This document shows positions 38,755 to 48,914 of a stretch of 63,239 nucleotides of DNA, piece after piece. The stretch is taken from contig DATHRZ010000119.1 in the NCBI GenBank assembly GCA_035464655.1, positions 1 to 63,239 of the forward strand, given 5' to 3'. The translations under genes were made by a program, and so were the position numbers. The notes under the pieces were generated by a model. The model made no database searches. It had not been told where the DNA came from and saw only the letters and a list, made by a program, of their open reading frames with translations. The DNA is from JARFPW01 sp035464655 (GTDB taxonomy: Bacteria; Gemmatimonadota; Gemmatimonadetes; Palauibacterales; Palauibacteraceae). Position 1 is the stretch's first letter; each line of letters starts with the position of its first letter.

Positions 38755-40418
38755 ATCTGGGCGGTGTAGGCGCCGACTTCGCGCTCGAACACGACGCGAG
38801 TGCGCTCGGGATGTATCGCCGCGAACGCCGCCATCGTAGCCCCCGCCCGTCCTTCGCCCCGCACGACGGCCACCCAGCGCACGTCCGCCACGCCCAGGAT
38901 CTCGTCGAACTCGGCGGCCAGGGTGCGCTCCATCCCGTCGAACGACCCGAGGTTCGGGGCGCGGTACTGGGAATTCGGCACGGAGCGGCGGCCGGTCTCC
39001 CAGTAGACGTGCGGATCGAGCACCGCCGCCACGACGGCGTCGGGTGCCGTGTTGTCGCGAATCCACTCGTTGAGCGGCTCGAACACGGCGGCGGGGGTCG
39101 CCTGGAAGCCCGTCCACGCCCGGTTCTGGTGGGCCTTCACCTCGTAGGCCGTCGTGTTGAACAGGAGCAACCCGCCGACGATCCCGACGAGGATTCCGCC
39201 CCAGCGCGGCAGGTCGCGCCGCGCCTGCTGCGCGAGCACGAGTCCGCCGGTCGCGACGAACAGCGTGAGTGTCGGGAGGATCGCGTAGACGAAGCGGTCG
39301 GGCTCGAACGGCCACACCATGACGACCGGCAGGTAGAGGAGCGGAAACAGGGCGAGGGCCGGATTCCGCCGCGCGATCTTGTTCAGGCCGACGACGACGG
39401 CGACACCGAGCGCGCCGAGCACGACGATCGCGACGAGCGCCGATGCGTTCGGCACCCAGAGCATCTCGATGTTGGTGATCAGGGGCGTCCAGTGCGCCGC
39501 GACGATCTCGGGCAGCCGGCCGAACGGGTCGTCGCCGAGCGCCGCGCCGAACCAGTGGCCGTAGGTGCCGTACTGGCCGGCCAGAGGCTCCGGCACTTCG
39601 GCGGCGTGCGCCCGGCTCCAGGCCGTCCAGGCGGCGGCCGGGAGCGCCGCCGCGAACGCGACGAGGCCGGCGCGGCGCAGCTTACCGGTCCGGCCGCCGG
39701 ACGCGCCGCCGATCGCGGGCCGGCGCGCGAACAGTTCCCCCAGCACGACGGCGGCTACGAGGGTCGCGCCGATGCTCCGGGTCAGAAAGGCGGTCGACGC
39801 CACGAGGCCGAGCAGCAGTGGCGACGTCCCGCGGCGGCCGGCCAACCACAGCGTCCCGAACACCGCGACGAGCCACAGCGGCTCCGACATCAGGACGGTA
39901 GCCAGCGTCATCGTCTGGGCCGACGCGTAACCGAGAAGCGTCGCCGCGGCGAACACGCCGAGCACCACGGAGCGGGCGATCGGCTTCTCCGGCGACACGT
40001 CGGGCAAGACGACCCCCGCTTCGCCGTGGGTGCTCGACGGGCCGCCGCTCCGCCGGCCGTCCCATGCCGCGACGAACACCAGAAACGACAGCGCGGCGGC
40101 CAGCCCGATGAACAGGGCGTTCAGCGCTTTGAGCGCGGTCAGGTTGTCCGGGTAGCCCGGCAGCACCTGGAGGGCGGCGGCGAGCACGGCCGGGTACGCG
40201 GGCGGGTACTTCACGCCGGGAATCGCGCCCGGCAGATGCGCGTACACGTAGCCCTCGCCTTCGGCCAGGGCGTGGGCGAGCGCCAGGTAGATGCCGTCGT
40301 CGTAGTACACGCCCGCCCCTGCAGGCACGATGCCGCGCAGGGCGATCAGCCCGACGGCGACGCCCAGGCCGAGCGCCACGAGCGCCCGCGGGGTGGAGCG
40401 CGGCAGCCTGGCGCTCAC
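38697..40418 (-). CDS. Membrane glycosyltransferase, ArnT/PMT-like (GT-C fold)
   Basis: 573 residues from GTG 40418, overlapping the NUDIX stop (GTGA). An acidic motif in the first outer loop (YYDDGIYLALAHALAEGEG) follows the first membrane helix, as in GT-C enzymes using polyprenyl-phosphate sugars. About ten further helices (LFIGLAAALSFLVFVAA, ALFPLLYLPVVMVW, TLFVATGGLVLA) and a C-terminal periplasmic domain (AVLDPHVYWETGRRS) complete the type. It likely glycosylates lipid or protein in the periplasm. It is last in the suf-rsgA chain, an odd place. Confidence 0.8.
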   Translation of the reverse strand: MSARLPRSTPRALVALGLGVAVGLIALRGIVPAGAGVYYDDGIYLALAHALAEGEGYVYAHLPGAIPGVKYPPAYPAVLAAALQVLPGYPDNLTALKALNALFIGLAAALSFLVFVAAWDGRRSGGPSSTHGEAGVVLPDVSPEKPIARSVVLGVFAAATLLGYASAQTMTLATVLMSEPLWLVAVFGTLWLAGRRGTSPLLLGLVASTAFLTRSIGATLVAAVVLGELFARRPAIGGASGGRTGKLRRAGLVAFAAALPAAAWTAWSRAHAAEVPEPLAGQYGTYGHWFGAALGDDPFGRLPEIVAAHWTPLITNIEMLWVPNASALVAIVVLGALGVAVVVGLNKIARRNPALALFPLLYLPVVMVWPFEPDRFVYAILPTLTLFVATGGLVLAQQARRDLPRWGGILVGIVGGLLLFNTTAYEVKAHQNRAWTGFQATPAAVFEPLNEWIRDNTAPDAVVAAVLDPHVYWETGRRSVPNSQYRAPNLGSFDGMERTLAAEFDEILGVADVRWVAVVRGEGRAGATMAAFAAIHPERTRVVFEREVGAYTAQIYEVLPPGEAFPADEAGGG

Positions 40419-41017
40419 CGGGCTTTCCCGATGCGGCGAAGAAAGTCGTCGACGATCGCAAGGGTCAGGCCCCACACACGCGCCCCGGCGTACTCGATCG
40501 TCTCGAACTCGCGCGGCTCGGGCGCCTGCCGCACGAAGCTCGATCTCCGGTCGGGCGCGCCGAGGTCGGCGAGCGGGATCCACACGTGGCCCGCGAGCTC
40601 GTAGTTCTCGTTCACGACGGGGCGCTCGGCCAGCCAGGCGACGAACGGCGACACGACGATCGACGGGAGGTGGGTGGCGCGCGGGTGCAGGTCGTCGAGG
40701 CGACCGACGAAGGCCGAGCGCGGCAGATCGACGGCGGTCTCCTCGTGCATCTCGCGGCGCGCCGTGTCGATCAGGTCGGCGTCGTCCGGGTCCTCGCGCC
40801 CGCCCGGCAGCGCGACATGGCCCGACCATGGATCGCCCTCGACTTCGGCGCGCAGGGCGAACAGCGCCTCGATCTGCTCGGGAATCTCGGGTTCCGGGGT
40901 CAGGAGCAGGGTGACCGCGGCACGACTGTCGGCCGCGCCCGGCGGCAACACGACCGGCTCGGGCGTCGCGAGCAGATCGGGCAGCGCCCCGGCATCGAAG
41001 GGTGGCAGCTCAGCCAC
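40415..41017 (-). CDS. NUDIX hydrolase, CoA-pyrophosphatase-like
   Basis: 200 residues from GTG 41017, overlapping rsgA by 8 bases. The NUDIX box is complete (GGREDPDDADLIDTARREMHEE, given here in parts: GGRED, REMHEE, with T-A-V-D-L after). HVALPGG before the box and ADLIDTARRE inside it recall NudL/CoA pyrophosphatases, which split CoA into 3',5'-ADP and phosphopantetheine. Substrate needs a test. Mg-dependent and cytosolic. Confidence 0.85.
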   Translation of the reverse strand: MAELPPFDAGALPDLLATPEPVVLPPGAADSRAAVTLLLTPEPEIPEQIEALFALRAEVEGDPWSGHVALPGGREDPDDADLIDTARREMHEETAVDLPRSAFVGRLDDLHPRATHLPSIVVSPFVAWLAERPVVNENYELAGHVWIPLADLGAPDRRSSFVRQAPEPREFETIEYAGARVWGLTLAIVDDFLRRIGKAR

Positions 41018-41945
41018 GGCTCCGCGATCCGCCGGTTCGGGCCTCCTCTTCGCCAGCCTCGGCCGCTTCGAGCAGGGCCAGGTAGCTCTCGTACCGGCGC
41101 TGCAGGATGTCGCCGTCCTCGACGGCGGCGAGGATCGCGCAGCCGGGTTCCTCGCGATGCTTGCAGTCGGCGAACTTGCACGACTCGAGCCACGGGCGGA
41201 ACTCGCGAAACGCGTGGCCCAGGGTCGCGGCCTCGAGCCCGGCCGGCACGAAGTTCTGGATGCCGGGGGTGTCCGCGATGTACGTGTCGTCGTCGAGCGG
41301 GATGAGCCGGGCCGAGGTCGTCGTGTGCCGGCCGCGGCCGGAGCGCTCGCCCACGTCGCCGACCCGCAGGTCGAGCCCGGGGTCGAGGGCGTTGAGAAGG
41401 CTCGATTTGCCCACTCCCGAGGCACCGGCCAGCACCGTGATTCGCCCGGCCAGCCGGTCGCGCAGGGCCTCGATCCCGGTGTGGTCGGCGACGCTGGTCG
41501 GAAGGACGTCGTAGCCCATGTCTTCGTACGCGGTGAGGTCGCTCCGGTCGCTGCCGTTCTGATCCTCCTGCAGATCGACCTTGTTGAGCACGACGAAGGC
41601 GCCGAGCTCGTCGAACTCCGCCACGGCGAGCAGGCGATCGAGCATCAGCAGGTCGGGATCGGGGCGGGCGGCGGACACGACGGCGGCGACCTGGTCGACG
41701 TTGGCCGCCATCACCTGGTCGGCGCGGCGGGCGACGGCGCGGCGGATGAGCGCGCTGTGCCGGGGCTCGACACCCACGATCCGGCAACTCCCGTCGTCGA
41801 GCTCCTCGACCTCGACCCGGTCGCCCACGGTCACCGGGCTGCCTCCGTCCAGCTTGATCCGCCCGCGTAGCGAGCAGTCGAATTCGCGTCCTCCGGCCCG
41901 GACCCGGTAGGTCCCGCCGCCCGTCTGGAGGACGCGCGCGATCAT
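41010..41945 (-). CDS. rsgA: Ribosome small-subunit GTPase
   Basis: 311 residues from ATG 41945, overlapping the sufU stop (ATGA). RsgA has a circularly permuted G domain, visible as G4 LNKVDLQ, then G1 GASGVGKSSLLN, then G3 ADTPGIQNF. An N-terminal OB fold precedes it. The C-terminal zinc site is CKFADCKHREEPGC. It checks late 30S assembly, with GTPase activity stimulated by the ribosome. Its place in a suf chain is unusual. Confidence 0.95.
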   Translation of the reverse strand: MIARVLQTGGGTYRVRAGGREFDCSLRGRIKLDGGSPVTVGDRVEVEELDDGSCRIVGVEPRHSALIRRAVARRADQVMAANVDQVAAVVSAARPDPDLLMLDRLLAVAEFDELGAFVVLNKVDLQEDQNGSDRSDLTAYEDMGYDVLPTSVADHTGIEALRDRLAGRITVLAGASGVGKSSLLNALDPGLDLRVGDVGERSGRGRHTTTSARLIPLDDDTYIADTPGIQNFVPAGLEAATLGHAFREFRPWLESCKFADCKHREEPGCAILAAVEDGDILQRRYESYLALLEAAEAGEEEARTGGSRSRG

Positions 41946-42409
41946 GCGTCCGGTCCGACGAGCTCTTCGAGGCAGTTCCAGGCCAGCAAGGCGCACTTCA
42001 CCCGCACGGGAAACTTCGACACGCCCTTCAGCGCCTGGAGATCGCCGAGCTCGGCGTCGTCGGCCGCTCCCTCGTCGCCGTGCAGCATCTCCTTGAACGT
42101 GCCGGTGAGGGCGAGGGCCTCGTCCACCGTCTTTCCCTTGAGGCGCTCGGTCATCATCGAGGCCGAGGCCTGGCTGATCGAGCACCCCTTGCCCTTGAAC
42201 CCGATGTCGGCGATCCGGCCGCCCTGCACCCTGATCAGCAGGTCGATGATGTCGCCGCACAGCGGGTTGCTCATCGTGACGGTGTGGGTCACGTCCTCGA
42301 CGTCACCCTTGTTCCGGGGCTTCCGGTAATGATCGAGGATGACTTCCTGGTAGAGCTGGCTCAGCGAGCTGTCGTCGAGGCCGCCGTACGGTGCGTCGAA
42401 GTTGTTCAT
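41942..42409 (-). CDS. sufU: SufU-type Fe-S assembly protein
   Basis: 155 residues from ATG 42409. The three Cys of the SufU/IscU fold are in SNPLCGDIIDLLI, GKGCSISQASASMM and the late RVKCALLAWNCLEE; the insertion typical for SufU (TFKEMLHGDEG, DLQALKGVSKFP) lies between the second and third. SufU accepts sulfur from SufS through a zinc site. It follows sufS by 44 bases. Confidence 0.94.
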   Translation of the reverse strand: MNNFDAPYGGLDDSSLSQLYQEVILDHYRKPRNKGDVEDVTHTVTMSNPLCGDIIDLLIRVQGGRIADIGFKGKGCSISQASASMMTERLKGKTVDEALALTGTFKEMLHGDEGAADDAELGDLQALKGVSKFPVRVKCALLAWNCLEELVGPDA

Positions 42410-42453
42410 CTGTCCCGGGAGATATGGAGATGGCGCGGGCCGGAGCGCATCGC

Positions 42454-43692
42454 TCAGTCGAACCCTCCGAACAGATCCCGCGCGACGAGCAGGGCATCGA
42501 CCAGGGCGTCGATCTCCGCTCGCGAAGTATACAGGTAGAAGCTGGCGCGCGCCGTGGCGTCGACGCCCAGGTAGTCCATCAGGGGCTGGTTGCAGTGGTG
42601 TCCGGCTCGGATGGCGACGCCCCGGCGGTCGAGAATCGTCGCAAGATCGTGCGGGTGGATGTCGCCGTAGGTGAACGACACGACGCCGAGGCGGTCTTCG
42701 GTCGGGCCGACGATCTGCAGTCCGTCGAGATCGGCCAGCCGGCCCAGCGCGTAGCGGGTGATGTCCTCCTCGTGCGCCCGGATCGCGTCGAACCCGACGC
42801 TCTCGAGGTAGTCGACGGCGGCCCCGAACCCGACAACCTCGGCGATCGCGGGCGTGCCCGCCTCGAACTTGTGCGGGACGGGGGCCCAGGTCGAGCCCTC
42901 GAGCCGAACCTCGGAGATCATCTCGCCGCCGCCCTGGAACGGGGGCATGGCCTCGAGCAGCTCGATTCGTGCCCATAGCGCGCCGATGCCGGTCGGGCCG
43001 CACATCTTGTGGGCGCTGAAGGCGTAGAAATCGCAGCCCAGTGCCTGCACGTCGACGGCGCCGTGCGGCGCCGCCTGCGCGCCGTCGACCAGGCAGAGCG
43101 CGCCGGCCTGGTGAGCCAGCGCGGCGATCTCGCCCACGGGATTCATCACGCCGAGCGTGTTCGACACGTGGGTCACGCCGACCAGCCGGGTCGCCGGGCC
43201 GACGAGCGACGCCAGGTGGTCGAGATCGAGGCGACCCTCGGGGGTCAGGGTCGCGAACCGGAGCCTGGCGCCCGTCCGCTCGGCCAGCAGCTGCCACGGG
43301 ACGATGTTCGAATGGTGCTCCATCACGGTGAGGACGATCTCGTCGTCCGGGCCGAGGCCGCGTCCCCAGGCGTAGGCGACCAGGTTGATCGCCTCGGTCG
43401 TGCCGCGGGTGAACACGATCTCTTCGGGACGCGAGGCGCCGGTGAACCGGGCCACCTTCGCGCGCGCGCCCTCGTAGGCGTCCGTCGCCTCGACGCTGAG
43501 CTGGTGGGCGCCCCGGTGGACGTTCGCGTGGTGGGCCGACAGGTAGTCGCTCATCGCCTCGATCACGGCCCGCGGCTTCTGCGAGCTGGCAGCGCTGTCG
43601 AGATAGACGAGCGGGCGCCCGTGCACCTCGCGCCCGAGGATGGGAAAATCGGCGCGGATGTTCGCGACGTCGAGCGCCGCCAGCGTCTTCAT
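42454..43692 (-). CDS. sufS: Cysteine desulfurase SufS
   Basis: 412 residues. Group II desulfurase: YLDSAASSQKP, TRGTTEAINLVA, EHHSNIVPWQ, the PLP Lys in FSAHKMCGPTG, and the active Cys in RAGHHCNQPLM near residue 365. It releases sulfur from cysteine as a persulfide and passes it to SufU. It is separated from the Rieske gene by no bases. Confidence 0.96.
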   Translation of the reverse strand: MKTLAALDVANIRADFPILGREVHGRPLVYLDSAASSQKPRAVIEAMSDYLSAHHANVHRGAHQLSVEATDAYEGARAKVARFTGASRPEEIVFTRGTTEAINLVAYAWGRGLGPDDEIVLTVMEHHSNIVPWQLLAERTGARLRFATLTPEGRLDLDHLASLVGPATRLVGVTHVSNTLGVMNPVGEIAALAHQAGALCLVDGAQAAPHGAVDVQALGCDFYAFSAHKMCGPTGIGALWARIELLEAMPPFQGGGEMISEVRLEGSTWAPVPHKFEAGTPAIAEVVGFGAAVDYLESVGFDAIRAHEEDITRYALGRLADLDGLQIVGPTEDRLGVVSFTYGDIHPHDLATILDRRGVAIRAGHHCNQPLMDYLGVDATARASFYLYTSRAEIDALVDALLVARDLFGGFD

Positions 43693-44007
43693 CTAGAGCC
43701 GGACCTGGATCTCGCCGTTCTCGACACGACACTCGTAGGCCCGCACCGGCCGCACGGCCGGCAGCGCCTTCGGCTTGCCGCTCCTCAGGTCGAACCGGGC
43801 GCCGTGCAGGATGCACTCCACCTGGCCGTCGACCACTTCGCCCTCCGACAGCGGGAACTCCTCGTGCGAGCACTCGTCGTACAGGGCGAAGATCTCACCC
43901 CCCGACTCGGCCAGCACGAGCTTCGTTCCCTCGACCTCGACCCCGTGCAGCCCGCCCTCCGGCACGTCCTCGAGCCGGGCGACGGTGCGGAACTCGCCCT
44001 CGCTCAT
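43693..44007 (-). CDS. Rieske-type ferredoxin in the suf operon
   Basis: 104 residues from ATG 44007, which shares one base with the sufD stop. The Rieske motifs CSH (in DECSHEEFPL) and CILHGARFDL give two Cys and two His for a [2Fe-2S] cluster, as in non-heme oxygenase ferredoxins. No oxygenase is near. It may carry electrons for cluster assembly in this suf operon, a role inferred only from position. Confidence 0.9.
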   Translation of the reverse strand: MSEGEFRTVARLEDVPEGGLHGVEVEGTKLVLAESGGEIFALYDECSHEEFPLSEGEVVDGQVECILHGARFDLRSGKPKALPAVRPVRAYECRVENGEIQVRL

Positions 44008-45365
44008 CAGATGTCGATCTTCCGCTCGATCGCGTCGGTCATCCGGTCGCGCACGCTCTCGACCGGCATGCGGGCGAGCACTTCGCCGAAGAAGCCGAAC
44101 ACCAGCAGGCGCTCGGCCTGCGCGCGCGTCAGCCCGCGGCTCGTGAGATAGAACAGTTGGTGTTCGTCCACCTGGCCGACCGAGGCGCCGTGCGAGCACT
44201 TCACGTCGTCGGCCGCGATCTCGAGGCTGGGAAGCGTCGTCGCCTCGCTTTCCTCGCTGAGCAGCAGGTTGCGGTTCGTCTGGTAGGCGTCGGTGAGCTG
44301 CGCGCCCACGTCCACCCGGATCAGCCCGCGGAAGATGCTCTCGGCGGACCCCGCCAGGGCACCCTTGAACAGCAGGTCGCTACGGGCGCTCGGTGCCGCG
44401 TGGTGCTGGAGGGTGTGGTAGTCGAAGTGCTGGTCGCCGTCGCCGAACCACACGGCGAGCATCTCGCTGTCGGAGCCCGCCCCGAGCAGGTGGCTGGTGA
44501 TGTCGCAGCGCGACAGGTCGGCCCCGATCGTCACGTTGAAGCTGTTCAGCGTGCAGTCCTTCGGGGTGTTGGCGTGCTGCATCGTGAAGTGCTGCACCCC
44601 GGAGCCGTAGCGCTGAAGGCCGAGATAGTTCACGAGGGCGCCTTCGCCGCCGAACACCTCGACGCCGTTCAGGCTGAGCGAGCCCTGGCCCAGGTCGTCG
44701 GACAGGTACTCGTCGATCACCGTGACCTCGGCCCCCCGCTCGACCACGATCAGCGAGTGGGTCGAGAGCAGCGCGCCCGTCTTCGAGAGCCAGCGCATGA
44801 CGTGCACCGGGTTCTCGACCTTGACGTTCTTCGGCACGTACAGGAGGTAGCCGCCCGACAGCGCCGCCGTGTGCAGCGCCCACAGCTTCTTCTCCATCGG
44901 GGCGATGTCGCTGCTGAACAGGAAGCGCTCGATGAGCTCGGGGTCGTCTTCCGCGATCCGGGCGAGGGGCGCGAACACGACACCCGCGTCGGCGGCCGCC
45001 ACCTCGAGATCGAGCCGCGCCAACCGGGCGTCGAGCTCGATCATCGTGCCGCTTCGCACGCCCTCGCCCTCGAGAATCTCGCGCACGGCGGGCGGCAGGT
45101 CGTCGAACGCCACGGGCTCGACCTCTCGTCCGGCCGGCGCGAGCGGCGCGAACGACTCGGGGTCGAGCTTCGTCAGGTCCGTGTAGCGCCACTCTTCGGT
45201 CTTCTTCGTCGGCATCGGCAGCGAGAGATATTCCGCCCACGCCGCGCGCCTGCGCTCCGCCAGCGGCCCGCCGTCCGACAGGCGATTCAGCGCCTCGGCC
45301 AGGGGGGATTCGCTCACCGCCACCGGTCCGGCCGTTTCGGGCCGGGTCATGATTCCGTCCGCCAA
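44007..45365 (-). CDS. sufD: SufD, Fe-S scaffold complex subunit
   Basis: 452 residues. The start is TTG 45365, supported by GGAGGA 3 bases before; ATG 45350 has no ribosome site at proper distance. The right-handed beta-helix core and the conserved C-terminal region (SLEIAADDVKCSHGASVGQVDEHQLFYLTSRGL, in parts: KCSHGAS, YLTSRGL) mark SufD. It forms SufBCD with SufB and SufC and helps form and transfer clusters. KTEEWRYTDLTKL near the N-terminus is a SufD signature. Confidence 0.94.
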   Translation of the reverse strand: MADGIMTRPETAGPVAVSESPLAEALNRLSDGGPLAERRRAAWAEYLSLPMPTKKTEEWRYTDLTKLDPESFAPLAPAGREVEPVAFDDLPPAVREILEGEGVRSGTMIELDARLARLDLEVAAADAGVVFAPLARIAEDDPELIERFLFSSDIAPMEKKLWALHTAALSGGYLLYVPKNVKVENPVHVMRWLSKTGALLSTHSLIVVERGAEVTVIDEYLSDDLGQGSLSLNGVEVFGGEGALVNYLGLQRYGSGVQHFTMQHANTPKDCTLNSFNVTIGADLSRCDITSHLLGAGSDSEMLAVWFGDGDQHFDYHTLQHHAAPSARSDLLFKGALAGSAESIFRGLIRVDVGAQLTDAYQTNRNLLLSEESEATTLPSLEIAADDVKCSHGASVGQVDEHQLFYLTSRGLTRAQAERLLVFGFFGEVLARMPVESVRDRMTDAIERKIDI

Positions 45366-45399
45366 GCTTCCTCCATGTATGTCGATCGGGGGCGCGGCC

Positions 45400-46809
45400 T
45401 CAGCCTACGCTCCCTTCCATTTCCAGTTCGATCAGCCGGTTGAGCTCGATCGCGTATTCGAGCGGCAGCTCTTTGGCGATCGGCTCGATGAACCCGCGCA
45501 CTACCATGGTCATCGCCTCCGCCTCGCTCAGGCCGCGGCTCATCAGATAGAACAGCTGCTCCTCGCCCACCTTCGACACCGAGGCCTCGTGGCCGATGGA
45601 CGACTGGTTCTCGTCGATCTCGATGTACGGATAGGTGTCGGTGCGCGACGTCTCGTTCATCAGCAGCGCGTCGCACTCGACGTTCGACTTCGACCCGACG
45701 GCGCCCTCGTACACCTTGCACAGGCCGCGGTACGAGCTGCGCCCGGTACCCTTGCTGATCGACTTCGAGACGATCATCGAGGTCGTGTTCGGCGCGGCGT
45801 GGATCACCTTGCCGCCCGTGTCCTGGTGCTGCCCGTCGCCCGCGTAGGCGATCGACAGGATCTCGCCGTGGGCGCCTTCGCCCACCAGGAAGCACGACGG
45901 ATACTTCATCGTCAGCTTCGAGCCGAGGTTGCCGTCGAGCCACTCCATGTTGGCGTTCTCGTGCACCATCGCCCGCTGGGTGACGAGGTTGTACATGTTG
46001 CTCGACCAGTTCTGGATGGTCGTGTAGCGGAAGCGCGCGTTCGGCTTCACCACGATCTCGATCACCCCGGAGTGGAACGACTCCGTCGTGTAGACCGGCG
46101 CCGTGCAGCCCTCGATGTAATGAGCCTGCGCGCCTTCCTCGCAGATGATCAGCGTGCGCTCGAACTGCCCCATCTGCTCGGCGTTCACCCGGAAGTACGC
46201 CTGGAGGGGGATGTCGACCTTCACGCCCTTCGGGATGTAGACGAACGAACCGCCCGACCATACGGCCGAGTTGAGCGCGGCGAACTTGTTGTCGCCCGGC
46301 GGGACGATCGTCGCGAAGTGCTCGCGGAAGATCTCCGGATAGAGCTTCAGCCCGTCCTCGATCGATTCGAAGATGATGCCCTGCTCCGTCCACTCTTCCT
46401 TGAGCGAGTGGTAGACCATCTCCGACTCGAACTGCGCGCCGACCCCGGCCAGGATGCTCCGCTCGGCCTCGGGAATCCCCAGTCGCTCGAAGGTGTTCTT
46501 GATGTCGTCGGGGACGTCGTCCCACGAGCGCTCCATACGGTCCTGCGGACGCAGGTAGAAATAAATCTCGTCGAGGTTCAGCGTCGACAGGTCGCCGCCC
46601 CACTCCGGCATCGGCTTCGAGTAATAGATCTCGAGCGCCTTGAGGCGGAACTCGAGCATCCACTCGGGCTCCTCCTTGTGGCGCGAGATCTGGCGCACGA
46701 CCTCTTCGCTCAGGCCCTTCTGCGCCTTGAAGACCGGCTTGTCTTCGGTCCTGAAGTCGTATTTGTAGTCGTCGAGCCCCAGCTCGGCTACGGTTTCGTT
46801 CTTCGGCAT
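45400..46809 (-). CDS. sufB: SufB, Fe-S scaffold complex subunit
   Basis: 469 residues from ATG 46809, with GGAAGG upstream. Typical SufB sequence: KGLSEEVVRQISRHKEEPEWM, PEWGGDLSTLNLDEI, GVKVDIPLQAYFRVN, EGCTAPVYTTESFHSGV and SVSKVGEEQLFYLMSRGL. SufB is the scaffold on which the nascent cluster is built and it accepts sulfur. It is separated by 56 bases from sufC and 34 from sufD. Confidence 0.97.
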   Translation of the reverse strand: MPKNETVAELGLDDYKYDFRTEDKPVFKAQKGLSEEVVRQISRHKEEPEWMLEFRLKALEIYYSKPMPEWGGDLSTLNLDEIYFYLRPQDRMERSWDDVPDDIKNTFERLGIPEAERSILAGVGAQFESEMVYHSLKEEWTEQGIIFESIEDGLKLYPEIFREHFATIVPPGDNKFAALNSAVWSGGSFVYIPKGVKVDIPLQAYFRVNAEQMGQFERTLIICEEGAQAHYIEGCTAPVYTTESFHSGVIEIVVKPNARFRYTTIQNWSSNMYNLVTQRAMVHENANMEWLDGNLGSKLTMKYPSCFLVGEGAHGEILSIAYAGDGQHQDTGGKVIHAAPNTTSMIVSKSISKGTGRSSYRGLCKVYEGAVGSKSNVECDALLMNETSRTDTYPYIEIDENQSSIGHEASVSKVGEEQLFYLMSRGLSEAEAMTMVVRGFIEPIAKELPLEYAIELNRLIELEMEGSVG

Positions 46810-46865
46810 CTGTTTTCGCCTTCCTTCGGCTCTTGCTTCGCTTACTGCTGTAGTGACCGCGCCGT

Positions 46866-47648
<783 letters not shown>

Positions 47649-47755
47649 ACGGCTATCAACTCCGTAGCTACGGTATTCGATTCGGGCATTCAAAGGGCGA
47701 TCCCGGGGCGGAGAGAACCAGCGGCGCCGTCCCCGAAGCGGCCCTTAAAGGTATG

Positions 47756-47780
47756 CTAGTTGAGACCCAGTATCAAGTAG
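47756..47780. promoter_or_regulatory. Imperfect inverted repeat upstream of sufC
   Basis: CTAGTTGAGA (47756-47765), CCCAG, TATCAAGTAG (47771-47780): the arms match at 8 of 10 positions. On the complement the right arm includes TTGATA, which with a 17-base spacer to TACCTT could form the suf promoter. An operator overlapping the -35 of an Fe-S operon is plausible, but the regulator is unknown; no IscR, SufR or RirA gene is in the window. Confidence 0.35.
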
Positions 47781-47885
47781 AAAGGTCCGCCGGCGCCGCG
47801 GCCCGCAAAGCCTTGCCGGCGCCCGGTCCGGGGGTTTGCTTACTGCCATCATGAATCCAGTGTTCGGCGCGTCGACCGGAAATCC

Positions 47886-48914
47886 GTGAAAGCCGCGTAC
47901 TTCCGCCGCCATGGCGGTCCCGAGGTGCTGGAAGTCGGCGAGGCGCCCGAGCCGGTCGTCGCGGCGGGCACCGTCGTGGTGCGGGTGCGGGCCGTGAGCC
48001 TCAATCACCTCGACCTGTGGACCCGCCGCGGCATCCCCGGGCTGAACCTCGAGATGCCGCACATCGGCGGGTCCGACGCCGCCGGCATCGTCGAATCGGT
48101 GGGCGCGGACGTCGAGGGCTGGGCGCCGGGCGATCGAGTGGCGATCAACGGTGCCCTGTGGTGCGGCCTGTGCGACTTCTGCCAGGCGGGCGATGAGGCG
48201 CTGTGCCGGCGCTTCCGGGTGCTGGGCGAGCACGTGCGCGGCTCGGCGGCCGAGCTCGTGCGGGTGCCGGCCGCCAACCTGTTCCGCATCCCGGACGACT
48301 TTCCGTTCGAGCGCGCCGCCGCCGCGCCGCTCGTCTTCCAGACGGCATGGCGGGCCCTGACGACCCGTGGGCGGCTGCGGGATGGCGAGACGCTGCTGGT
48401 TACCGGGGCGTCGGGGGGCGTCTCCACGGCGGGGATCCAGGTCGGCCGGCACCTGGGTGCTCGCGTGCTCGCGATCACCTCGGGCGCCGAGAACGCCGCC
48501 AGGGTATCGGACCTCGGCGCCGACGTGGTGATCGATCGTCTGGCCGAGGACGTGGACGCCCGCATCCACGAGGCGACGGCCGGCCGCGGGGTCGACGTCG
48601 TGCTCGACAGCGTCGGCGAGGCATTGTGGAAGACCGTGACGAGGGCGGTGGGCCCGGACGGGCGCATCGTCGTGTACGGCGCCACCACGGGGCCGAAGGT
48701 CACGCTCCACCTCGCACACGTGTTCTGGAAGCAACAATCCGTCATCGGCTCGACGATGTCGTCGCGTCGCGAGTTCGAGGAGGTCATGTCGCTGGTCGTC
48801 GACGGGACCCTCGAACCCGTGCTGGACGACGTCCTGCCCCTCGAGCGGATCCGTGAAGCTCACGAGCGCCTTGAGGCGGGGCGCGTGTTCGGAAAGCTGG
48901 TGTTGACCCCGTGA
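47886..48914 (+). CDS. Zinc-type alcohol dehydrogenase / quinone oxidoreductase
   Basis: 342 residues from GTG 47886. MDR fold: KAAYFRRHGGPEVLEVGE at the N-terminus, GGSDAAGIVESVG, the structural zinc Cys set CGLCDFCQAGDEALC, and the cofactor motif VTGASGGVSTAGIQ. The catalytic zinc ligands are poor (no HE after GGSD), so a quinone or enone reductase is more likely than an alcohol dehydrogenase. NADPH is the probable cofactor. Its stop overlaps the next start (GTGA). Confidence 0.87.
   Translation: MKAAYFRRHGGPEVLEVGEAPEPVVAAGTVVVRVRAVSLNHLDLWTRRGIPGLNLEMPHIGGSDAAGIVESVGADVEGWAPGDRVAINGALWCGLCDFCQAGDEALCRRFRVLGEHVRGSAAELVRVPAANLFRIPDDFPFERAAAAPLVFQTAWRALTTRGRLRDGETLLVTGASGGVSTAGIQVGRHLGARVLAITSGAENAARVSDLGADVVIDRLAEDVDARIHEATAGRGVDVVLDSVGEALWKTVTRAVGPDGRIVVYGATTGPKVTLHLAHVFWKQQSVIGSTMSSRREFEEVMSLVVDGTLEPVLDDVLPLERIREAHERLEAGRVFGKLVLTP

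Noticed and set aside
42421..42453. Separate small gene between sufS and sufU
   Set aside because: The gap is only 44 bases and holds no frame with a start signal.
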